Of a stretch of 64,000 nucleotides of DNA, positions 23,155-33,402 are shown piece after piece. Location of the stretch: positions 352,001 to 416,000 of the forward strand of contig JAPDFW010000081.1 of assembly GCA_028826165.1 (NCBI GenBank), read 5' to 3'. A model generated the notes under the pieces. It had not been told where the DNA came from. It made no database searches and worked only from the letters and a program-made list of their open reading frames with translations. Source of the stretch: Anaeramoeba ignava. Taxonomy: Eukaryota > Metamonada > Anaeramoebidae. How positions within the stretch are numbered: position 1 is the first letter of the stretch; each line of letters opens with the position of its first letter. Position numbers and translations under genes: made by a program.

Positions 23155-26013
23155 CTAAACATCTGGAATAAATTCAACTCCTTCAAATCTAAAAATTATT
23201 TTTTAAAAAGAAAGAAAAAACAATTAGTTTTAAATTTTTTAAAAAAATTAAATTTAAATAAAAATTTTACTTCATTTCATCAATATAAGTTTCAGGTAAA
23301 AGAAATTTTTTTGATTCAATATCAAAAACCAAAATCCAAGAACCAACTTCTCCATTAACTTCTTGAGTTTTCAAAGCAATAATTTCATTTGGACGACCTG
23401 GAATAAATTTAAAAGAAGAAAAACCTCTTGATTCATTCACTTCGTAAAAAAAAAATTTTTTTGTCAAGAAAAAAAAAAGTGGAACAAATTTAAAAAGATT
23501 ATATTTTTGTTTTTTTTTTTAAAATTATAAAAGGATATTCCAACTTCAATAACTTCAATATCTTTAAATTTTTCGTTAACAGAGATTAATTTATTAGATC
23601 CTTTCATTTCATCAATAACTTCATCATAAGGTTGATGAGAAATTTTGCGTGGAAGAAAAAACCATTTTTGGTGAGTTGGATTCCAATTAACAGCCTTAAA
23701 TATAAATTTAAAAAATGAATAAATTAAATAAAATGAATTATTTTTTTGTTTGTTCACTTCATGTATTTGATAGGATGGATATAAAGAATTTGTTGCTCCT
23801 CGAATAACATTATATTGTTCTTTCCAATCAACATGCGAAATTTTTCCTTTTTTATCAATTATTTTGATCCACATTGGATTATAATGCAAAATTTTCTTTT
23901 CCAAAAAAAAAAAGCAATAATTTTTTTGAAAAAATCAATAAATATTCCAAATTATTTAAAAATGGATTAATTTTTGGAATCAATTTACTCCGTCTGAAAC
24001 ATATTCTTTTCCAATAGAACCAACATATAATTGACGATTTTTAACTGTTGCCCATTCGCATTTAAAACCCTGAATATAAAATTTTTGTTTTAAAAAATAT
24101 TTTCTTCTTCTTCTTCTTGAGAATTAAAAAAAAATAATCTACTTTATTATTATTTCCATCTCCATCAGCAAGAATATATCTTGGAAAAGCTTGGTCATCC
24201 TTAATTTCATAAACTTGAAAATATTCAAAATTTCCAATTCAAAATTTCAATGAATTTGTTTGTTTGTTTTTTTTATACCAATTCCAGTTCGATCATCAAA
24301 AGCTAAAAGTTTGCCTTCAAACATAATAAGTTCGCTTAATTCCATTCCTCTTCCACTTTCTGAGTGTCGGGTTGTTAAATTAATCTAAAAATCGCGGAGA
24401 AATTTGAATATGAATTTTTTATATGAATTATTTAAATTTACTTGTTTTTCCCATAAAAGTGTGTAAGTTTTATCTTTATTTCTTTTAAGATATCCTGTTT
24501 TTAAGATGCTTTCCCATTTGTATTCATCAATTTTACTATCTGTATCTGGATCGCTGATGATTGCTATACGATAAGTATCCTTAGCTTCTAATATTTTAAT
24601 TTAAATAAATTTGAATAAAATTGAATAATGAATTTAAATAAATTTGAATAAAATTAAATTTGAATAAAATTAAATTTGAATTTAAATAAATTTGAATAAA
24701 ATTAAATTTGAATTTTAAATAAATTTGAATAAAATAAGTTGCTAATAATAATTTTAAATTATAAACTAATTTGTAAATTAAATTTAATTTTAAATAAATT
24801 TGAATAAAATTAATTTTAATTTAAATAAATTTGAATAAAATTAATTTTAAATAAGTTTGAATAAAATTAATTTTAATTTTAAATAAATTTGAATGAATAA
24901 AATAGAGATTTGAATAAAATAATAAATTTAATTTATAAACTAAATTAAAAATTTAAAAGTTGTAAAAATAAATTAAATTTAATTTGTAAAATAAAAATTT
25001 AAATTAAATTTAATTTATAAACTTGAATAAAATAAGTTGTAAATAATAATTTTAATTTATAAACTAAATTGTAAATTAAATTTAAATTGTAAACTAATTT
25101 GTAAATTAAATTTAATTTGTAAAGTTGATTAAAATAAGTTGTTTAATAATAAATTTAAATTGTAAATTAAATTAATTTAATTAAAAAAATTAAATTTTGT
25201 AAAGTTGATTAAAATAAGTTGTAAATAATAAATTTAATTTGTAAACTAAATTGTAAAATTAAATTTAATTTGTAAAGTTGATTAAAATAAGTTGTTAATA
25301 ATAAATTTAAATTGTAAAATAAATTGTAAATTAAATTTAATTTGTAAAGTTGATTAAAATAAGTTGTTAATAATAAATTTAATTTGTAAACTAATTTGTA
25401 AATTAAATTTAATTTGTAAACTTGATTAAAATAAGTTGTTAATTAAATTTAATTTGTAAACTAATTTGTTAATTAAATTTAATTTGTAAACTTGATTAAA
25501 ATAAGTTGCTAATAATAAATTTAAATTGTAAAATAAATTGTAAATTAAAATTAATTTGTAAAGTTGATTAAAATAAGTTGTTAATAATAAATTTAAATTG
25601 TAAACTAATTTGTAAATTAAATTTAATTTGTAAAGTTGATTAAAATAAGTTGTTAATAATAAATTTAATTTGTAAACTAATTTGTTAATTAAATTTAATT
25701 TGTAAACTTGATTAAAATAAGTTTTGAATAATAAATTTAAATTATAAAATAATTTGTAAATTAAATTTAATTTGTAAAATAAGTTGTTAATTAAAATTAA
25801 TTTGTAAACTAAATTGTAAATTAATTTTAATTTGTAAACTTGATTATAATAAGTTGCTAATAATAAATTTAATTGTTAACCTTCAGTAAAAGCACTAATT
25901 GGTTTCCCTGAATAAAGAAAAACAATTGAGAAAAAAAGTAAAATTGTAAATATAACTACAATTCCTTTTTTATTATTTTTCCATTGATATTTTGCGAATA
26001 TTATTGGATTCAT
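23155..26013 (-). CDS. CANT1: CANT1-type apyrase (calcium-activated nucleotidase), 9 exons, membrane-anchored
   Basis: Exons (minus): 26013-25881, 24587-24442, 24384-24279, 24213-24143, 24069-23989, 23895-23758, 23694-23539, 23443-23271, 23188-23155, giving 345 aa ending in TAG. Residues ~16-36 ([19 protein letters not shown]) are a type II signal anchor as in CANT1. Family motifs in order: [96 protein letters not shown] and [10 protein letters not shown]. Enzymes of this family hydrolyse UDP/GDP in the Golgi or lumen, supporting glycosylation. Seven introns are GT-AG; the one between exons 7 and 8 reads AT-AC with U12-type signals and restores the exact family spacing. Confidence 0.93.
23444..23538 (-). 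other. Candidate U12-type AT-AC intron in the apyrase gene
   Basis: On the minus strand the exon ending in Val-Gly (GTTGGA) is followed by ATATCCTTTT, the U12 donor consensus. The intron ends TTTTTCTTGAC, then 7 A and 10 T, then AC. TTCTTGAC matches the U12 branch-site consensus, with the branch A about 20 nt from the end. Splicing AT-AC gives [13 protein letters not shown], matching the family spacing between the conserved Gly and RGFSSFKF. Length 95 bp, phase 0. Confidence 0.75.
24588..25880 (-). repeat. Apyrase intron 1 satellite
   Basis: 1.29 kb of ~60-80-bp units built from AATTTAATTTGTAAACTTG, ATTAAAATAAGTTGTTAATAATAAATTTAA and variants, grading at the exon 2 side into shorter AAATAAATTTGAATAAAATT units. 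Bounded by GTTAAC and TTAG. Confidence 0.8.
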
Positions 26014-26210
26014 TAATAAAAGAAAAAATGAAAAAAAAAATGAAAAAAAAATTAAAAAAAAAAATTAATTAAAATTTTCGAATGAAAAAATAAAATTAAC
26101 AAAAAAATTAAAAAAAAAATTTAAAAGAAAAAAATCAAAATAATCTTTTTTCATTCTTCTTTTTTTTTAATAATCTTTTTTAATAATCTTTTTTAATAAT
26201 CTTTTTTAAA

Positions 26211-26807
26211 ATGAAATCAATTAAATGTGTTATTGTTGGAGATGGAGCAGTTGGAAAAACTTGCTTATTAATATCATATACAACAAATGCATTTCCAGAA
26301 GATTACATTCCAACAATTTTTGATAATTATTCAGCAAACTTAATAATTAACGATCAAGTCGTTAATCTTTGTTTATGGGATACATCAGGTCAAGAAGATT
26401 ATGACAGAATTCGCCCATTATCTTATCCTCAAACTGATGTCTTCTTAATCTGCTTTTCTTTGATTTCACCTTCTTCTTTTGAAAATGTCAAATCTAAATG
26501 GGTTCCTGAAATTCGTCATTATTGTCAAAATTCTCCTTTGATTCTTGTTGGTACTAAATTGGATTTGAGAGATGATCCAAATGTTATTTCCGATTTGAAA
26601 CAAAAGAACTTATCTCCCATTTCTTTCCAAGATGGTATGAATATGGCTAAGGAAATCAAAGCTGTTAAATACTTGGAATGTTCAGCTTTTACTCAAACAA
26701 ATTTGAAAAATGTTTTTGATCAAGCTGTTTTAACTTATTTTGATCCGAATGATTCAAATACTGGAATTAATAAGAAAAAAAAGAAAAAGAATTGTTCCAT
26801 TTTATAA
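26211..26807 (+). CDS. Rac-like Rho GTPase
   Basis: Intronless 198-aa Rho-family GTPase closest to Rac: P-loop GDGAVGKT (10-17), switch [14 protein letters not shown], switch [32 protein letters not shown] with the Rho-specific insert helix, and ECSAFTQ. The C-terminus is polybasic with CAAX box CSIL (geranylgeranylation expected). It would control actin and NADPH-oxidase-type outputs as Rac does. One unusual residue: the switch II Ala of DTAGQE is Ser (Ras position 59), while the catalytic Gln is kept. A TTTTTCATTCTT element and four AATCTTTTTTAAT repeats precede the ATG. A decayed partial copy follows at 27042. Confidence 0.95.
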   Translation: MKSIKCVIVGDGAVGKTCLLISYTTNAFPEDYIPTIFDNYSANLIINDQVVNLCLWDTSGQEDYDRIRPLSYPQTDVFLICFSLISPSSFENVKSKWVPEIRHYCQNSPLILVGTKLDLRDDPNVISDLKQKNLSPISFQDGMNMAKEIKAVKYLECSAFTQTNLKNVFDQAVLTYFDPNDSNTGINKKKKKKNCSIL

Positions 26808-27041
26808 TCAATTTGTTTTCTTCTGTTTTGTTTTGTTTTGGTTTTTTTAAATAAATTGTTTTAAAAATTTAAAATAATTTTTTTTTTGAATTTGAATTTA
26901 TTTCCTAAAAAGAAAAAGAAATAAATTTAATCAAAAATTAAAAATTTAAAAATTTAAAAATCAAATTAATTTTTTAATTTTTCATTTTTTAATTTTTCAA
27001 TAATTTATTTAATTTATTCTTTTTAATTTATTCAATTTTTA

Positions 27042-27750
27042 AATGAAATCAATTAAATGTGTTATTGTTGGATTTTATTTGGAAAATTTAATTAATTTAT
27101 TCAATTTCCCAGGAAGATTAATTTCAATCAATTTTTCGATATTTATTCAGCAAAACTTCAATTTAATAATTAATTCAATTTAATTTCATTTTATTTAATT
27201 TATTTGTTTATGGGATTTATTCAGGTCATTTCAATTTTATTCAAGAATTCGCCCATTCAATTTATCTTATCCTCAAACTTTCATTTGTCTTCAATTTAAT
27301 CTGCTTTTCTTGATTTCATTCAATTTCTTCTTGCAATTTGTCAAATCTAAATGGGTTCCTGAAATCAATTCGTTGTCAAAATTTAATTGACTTGTTGGTA
27401 CTAAATTCAATTTGAGAGATAATCAATTCAATTTTATTCAATTTTTCGATTTGAAATCAAAAGAATTTATAATCCCATTCATTTTTTCCAAGAATTTATT
27501 CAATTTAATCAATTTAATTCAAAATCAAATTTTAATCAATTTAAATTTATTCAATGTTCAGCTTTTATTCAAACAAATTTGAAATTCAATTTTTTTGATC
27601 AAGCTGTTTTAACTTATTTTGATCCGAATGATTCAAATACTGGATTTAATTCAAGAAAAAGAAAAAGAATTTTATTCCATTTTACAATTATTCAATTTAT
27701 TTTTTCATTTTTGTTTTATTTTTTGGTTTTTAAATAAATTGTTTTAAAAT
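27042..27750 (+). pseudogene. Mosaic decayed copy of the Rac-like gene
   Basis: Starts ATGAAATCAATTAAATGTGT, identical to the 26211 gene, then keeps collinear islands of that gene (GTTTATGGGAT, CAAGAATTCGCCCATT, GTCAAATCTAAATGGG, CTTGTTGGTACTAAATT, a >40-bp identical block around 27600-27645, and part of the 3' UTR) separated by AATTTATTCAATTTAAT-type sequence. Many stops and frame changes; P-loop and switch regions are destroyed. Overall length is close to the parent, so pieces look replaced rather than only inserted. It runs on into the TTCAATTTA array. Confidence 0.88.
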
Positions 27751-27779
27751 TTAAAATAATTTTTGAATTTTAATTTTCA

Positions 27780-28240
27780 ATTCAAAAAAATTCAATTTTA
27801 ATAAATTTTAATCAATTTAATCAATTTAATTCAATTTAATCAATTTATTCAATTTAATCAATTTAATCAATTTAATCAATTTAATCAATTTAATCAATTT
27901 AATTCAATTTATTCAATTTATTCAATTTAATCAATTTATTCAATTTAATCAATTCAATTTATTCAATTTATTCAATTTATTCAATTTATTCAATTTATTC
28001 AATTTATTCAATTTATTCAATTTAATTCAATTTAATTCAATTTATTCAATTTAATTCAATTTAATTCAATTTAATTCAATTTATTCAATTTATTCAATTT
28101 AATTCAATTTAATTCAATTTATTCAATTTAATCAATTTATTCAATTTATTCAATTTAATCAATTTATTCAATTTAATCAATTTATTCAATTTAATCAATT
28201 TATTCAATTTATTCAATTTATTCAATTTATTCAATTTAAT
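27780..28240. repeat. TTCAATTTA(A) satellite
   Basis: About 45 units of 9-10 bp (TTCAATTTA, TTCAATTTAA, ATCAATTTA) between the Rac pseudogene and the end of the membrane-protein gene. The same unit interrupts the pseudogene. Confidence 0.9.
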
Positions 28241-28327
28241 TCTTAATTTTTCATTTCCTTTCAGATTGATTGATTTGAAGACAAAGTTAAATTTAATTTT
28301 ATGTTTAAATTTTCTTTTGTTTATTGT

Positions 28328-31300
28328 TTATTTTGCTTGAATATTTTCTAAACTCAATTCAATTTCCTCATTTTTAACATTTTTCCAAGTCGTGATTTGT
28401 TCTGGAGAATGAAAAACACAAATATGAGCTTCACATTCACAATCCAAACAAAGAAATCGTTTTTTATCCAAACAATCTGAGCAAAACCAAACAGCTTCCT
28501 CTTTTTTGCAAAGATCACAAACAGGAACAACAAACAAATCAGATTCATCAACAAAACCATCAGCAATTTGTTTTCCGACACAAAAATCGCAAGAAAACAA
28601 TCCAGTTTTCTGATTAAAAAACAGCTCTTTTTTTCCAGTTTTGGCAAGATTTTCATCGCAATAATCACAACAAAATAACCTCAAACGATCAAAATAAAGC
28701 TCAAAAAAATCAACACAATCGCCACAAAACTTCAAAGATTCTCTTGTGTTTTTGGGATTGGGGTATCGCCAAACGGCATCTTTTTGGTGGCAGTAATCGC
28801 AAATGATATTTGATTCTTTGGTTTTTTTTGAATCAGTTGAAAAAAGGTTTTTGATTTCATTTTGATTTTCATTTTGATTTTGATTTTCATTTTCATTTTC
28901 ATTTTCATTCAATTCAATTTCTCCCCCTTTTGTATTCTCTAATAATAATTGCTCAAACTCAATTTGATCTACTAATTCTTTTTTCCTTTTCTTTTTTTCT
29001 TTCATCCAAAAAATAAGAGGAATCACAACAATCAAAAACAAAAGAATAGATATAGCGCACAACAAAGTGATCAATAAGAAACTTTCTTTCTGGGAAGATC
29101 CGCCAAGAAACCCAAAATGATTTGAGCTCTGTTGTTGATCTTGAGAAGAGGAGGAGCTGAGTAGAATTTTATCCACAAATTTGATTCTCACAATTTCGCT
29201 TGGGAACTCCCCAGATTTTGTCGCTATTGCAGAAACAACTAAGTTTTGGTAAGCGGTTAAATTATCATTTGGAGAATATATTTTTGAGCTAAAAGTTGGA
29301 TCTGTGCCGTCCACAGTGTAAAAAATTGAGGCGTTAATTGTTCGAGAAAAAAGAACTAATTTTGTTGGCAAAATCAAATTAGGATCGCTCGCATTGGGAT
29401 AAGTTTCTGGCTGGCAAACTTGAGGTTTGACCTCATAGACATAGAGTACTTTTTGTGAATCGAAATATCCGTCTTGTTTCACAGTGGCTGAAATATTCAT
29501 CGATCCTTCAAGAGAAAGGAAGTCTGAGTTTGAATAGAAATATTCCACTTTTTGTAAAATTGTTCCATTTGAAGAAAATCTACTCATTTCGAGTTGCAAA
29601 TACGAATCACTTGAGAAATCGTCCATAATCCCGTAAACTTGTGTTCCTCTCGCATACAATCCTGAGGGTAATGATAGCTTTGGTTCAGAATTCCCGCTTT
29701 TCCCAATAAGGCATTTGTGAGTTGGCTCATTTAATCTAACAAAACCCTGATTGCATATACAATCCAAAACTGACGTTCGCGGCAAAATGGAAGAAGATGA
29801 GTTTCCTGAACATTTTTGGCAATAAGTCAGATTGGAGTAGCTTGATGTTGTGTTTCGATCTATTAGTTCTGTTATGCCACTGTAAATTGGATTGATTTTT
29901 GTTGTTATTTTAGTTCCCCAATTTGTAGAATTGGCTGGAGGCAAAATATCAGAAAGATAGAAATCAAAAAACCCAATTAAAGAGTTATTTGAAGACGAGG
30001 ATGAATAAATTGCAATATTAGAAATATTTGCGTTTTGATTAAGAAATTTGAAAGTAACTCTTTTTGGCTCAACACCACTAACAATCCACACATTTGCGAA
30101 CCCGAAATTATAAGATGAAGAAGAACTCATGGTTAATTTAGATTTCTTTTTGATATTATCGAACAAAACTCTGCATTGGGGAAATGGATCATCTTCATAG
30201 CAATCTTCAATTTCTAAATAGACTCCTTTAGAATCCACAAATTGGATTTCTGATATTTCTATAGGAAAGCTTGTGTTTTGCAGTGAGAATACTAAAGTCA
30301 GGTATTGATCATTGGGGAATCCCCAAATTTTGTATTCATCATATCCACACTTGCAATTTTGAACATTAAAATTATCTCTAATGGAGCCACCTTTACAACT
30401 TAGCATGCATTGGTCATTGAAGAAATCATAATACTCTGGGCATTGTGAAGTGTAGTGGATGATTTCAGAATTGAGGGAAGAATTCCATTTATTTGGATCA
30501 AATGCTTTTAAATTTTCATAATTTGTAATTGATTCTGTGTTTTCTGCACTTTTTGGAACACATAATATCTGGGAATCATCTTTTTGAATCAATAAATTTT
30601 CTCTTCCAATGCATGAGTATTTAATAAACTTAGAAGTTGTAAAATATCCCAATTGATTGATTTCAATGGATTGATTAAAAATGTTCAACTCATCCAGTTC
30701 TCCGTAGAACCAATGCGAGGTTTTTGGATAATAAAAGTTTGATTCTGATCGAAAGCGTATTCCACCGAAATATAAAAACAATTTTTCTTGATCTTGTTCT
30801 GATAATTGGGAAGGATCAGCAAGTTCACTTTGATTATACCAAATTTTCCCTATTGGATTTCCATCTTTATAAAAAGAAAGGATAAATTCTTTGGAATTGC
30901 CTATTACTGCGTAATGATGCCATTTGTCATCAAATTGGAAAATTTCGCTTGAAAGAATTAATTTAGGAGCAAAAATTTTGTGTTCTTCTTCTTCAAGAGA
31001 ATTATTTTTGAAGGAGAGCTCTAATCTTAAAGATGCATTTAAATTTTCTAAAATTGGTTGGCTATCGTTTTGAATATATAGAGTAAGTTCCCAAAGATCA
31101 TAAACACCGACAAGCCCAAAAACAAATCCATCTTCTGGAAAATATTCAAGATATTTCTCAAGTAATTGGCTATCTAATTGAGCAAAAATTTCAATTGTGA
31201 AATCTCCTGGAATTAAAGAAATATTTTTGGCACTTTCGTTAGAAATTGATTGGAAAATAAAAGTTGAATTGCAACTAGTTTCATTTGTTAATCCTGGAGA

Positions 31301-33296
31301 AGTGAAATAGGAAAATCTATTGTCTATTAAGGTTTGACAATCAAGAAGATTAATCCCATCTTCGGAAAACTTTCCTATTGGATTTCTACTGCAGTTCTGG
31401 TTGAGATTATTATAATATCCTTGCATTGTGCATCGAAAAGAGCATTCTGATGAATTTTCGCCAATGTTTATATATTCAATTTGAGAAGAATCAGCATTGT
31501 AACATAAATGAGGCATGTTATCACCTGGACAATAATAGGATTTGGGGCATATTCTACAAGTCATTGTTAAACTATCCATATAAAAAGAAGGAGGGCAAGT
31601 ATTTCCATCTCCCAATTCTTTTTTAAATCTTTTTAAATCTTTTTTGAAATCTTTTAAATTTTTTAAATTTTTAAATTTTTGGATTGTTCTTGATCTGTTA
31701 AAATGGGATATTCTTCTGAGTTCAATGTTTGCTCAATTCTTTTGGATAAATTAAATACTCTGTTATTCCCATCAAATTTATTCAAATCAATAATGGTGTT
31801 ATTTGTTGGATACGAATTATATGGAACAAGAATAGTGATTGTTGAATCATCATCACAAACTCTCCCAACTTCAATTTTATCAATAATTTTCATTGGATAA
31901 ATGGTGTCAAAATCAAAAGAAACCTGTTTGTTTTGTTGCATTTCTTCAATTAACTTACAGCTAAAAATCCCTGTTAGTTTTGATTCATAAATCTTTCCCT
32001 TATTTGTATTGTTTTCGTAGATGGCTTCATCATTATCAGTGATTTTGAAATTAATAAGTTGTAATTCTGAAATTTTCGTTGATAAACAGGAACAATTTTT
32101 TGACTGAAGTTTTTGGAATATCTGCTCAACTGAATCGAGAATTTCTTGAATTCCATCAATTCTATCTCTAAAATCAGTGTAATTTTCCGTATTTACTCCA
32201 TTTTGAATTGAAACACCCAAAGCATTGAAAGTCGCAAGAAACAAATGAAAAGAAACAACTGATAGTGCAGTTTCTGTTTCCAAATAAATTAAATCTTTTT
32301 CTGGAATTGATAAATTTAGCATTTGCAATCTTTCCATTGTTGAGTTGATAAATAAATCTGAATTGTTTTTAAAAAAAGGGAATAATGATTCATGCTCTTT
32401 TGCATTGATCCCTTGAAGTAATTCTGTGAGGTTATTAAACCAATTTTGTAATTGATTGAAAGATAATTGGGAATTTTCAAATGAAGAATTTGGAAAAGGT
32501 GAAACATTGGCTTTTTGCCATTCATCAATAAGAAATGATATTCTGTTAGTCACATTTTCCTTTTGGGATGATTTGTGTTTATAACAATTTGCCAAATGGA
32601 CATTAATTGTCCCATGAGCTCATTTTGCAAAAAATCGATTTGTTGATTTAAAGAATCAACTTGATTCTCAAGATTCATCAAAATTATTTTTATTGTTTCA
32701 TTCTCATTTTGAATAGTAAGATTTGCAATTTCCATTTCTATTTGATTTTTACTTTGAATTAATTGGCATTTTGATGTTAAATCTTCTGAAAAAGTTTTGA
32801 TATTTGATTCCATTGTTTGAAATTTATTAATCCATTGAAATTCATTTGATTGTTTGTCGATAAGCATTAAAGGAAGAAAATCACAAAGTGAAATTGTTTC
32901 TGAAATTTTGGAATCTAAACATTTGATTCCATTTTGATTGTCTGCAATTGAATAGCAATTCAGTTGAGAATTAAAAGTTGCAATTGAAAAAGTGGAATTT
33001 GTTTTATTATAAAGATTAAGTGCTTGATTCTTTCGATAATTTAAAGGAGATCTTGTTGGAATTTGATTTATTTCTGTTTGACAAATGGAGTTTTGTTTTT
33101 CATCTAAAATTGGTTTGATTGATCTCCCTGTTTCATTTAAAGGAACTACAAATGATTCAAAAATGTGTATGTTAGTTTTTAAAAGAATTTCTATTTCTTG
33201 TTTTGTTGGACAATTTAATGAAAAAACTGAAGAAAATTGTGTGATCAAAATGATCAAATGAAAAAAAGAATAAAAAAATAATTGGAATTTTTTCAT
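28328..33296 (-). CDS. Large single-pass membrane protein: LamG-like ectodomain, cytosolic Cys-rich/B-box-like tail (two frame breaks)
   Basis: Three adjacent minus-strand frames read as one gene of ~1,650 aa: 33296-~32570 (signal peptide in residues 1-26, coiled-coil-like region), ~32565-31663, and ~31660-28328. Joins need single-base shifts at ~32570 and ~31665, both in A/T-rich runs. The third part has Cys-rich CPPSFY...CRICPKSYYCPG motifs, a LamG/ConA-like domain (DKWHHYAVIGNSKEF, YGELDELNIF), a chitobiase-C-like module (IFYTVDGTDPTF), a TM helix (FLLITLLCAISILLFLIVVI), and a ~190-residue tail with four CxxC clusters including a B-box-like CDLCKKEEAVWFCSDC...CLDCECEAHICVFH. Numerous N-glycosylation sequons support an extracellular N-terminal part. 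Receptor role is inferred; it could be two genes if the breaks are real. Confidence 0.75.
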
Positions 33297-33402
33297 TTTG
33301 GAAAAGAAAAAAATGGATCAAAAAAAATTTAAAAAAAAAAAATTATTAATTTTTGATTTTTAATTTTTGATTTTAAAATTAAAATTGTTTTTTGATTTTG
33401 AA

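Noticed and set aside
31665-31710. A second AT-AC intron joining the two membrane-protein frames (ATATCCCATT donor)
   Set aside because: The donor departs from the consensus after ATATCC and there is no TTCCTTAAC-like branch site near the proposed AC end; a single-base indel in an A/T run is simpler.
32565-32590. 26-nt GT-AG intron (GTTATA...AAAAG) reconnecting frames
   Set aside because: All other introns in the window are at least 57 bp; an indel is more likely.
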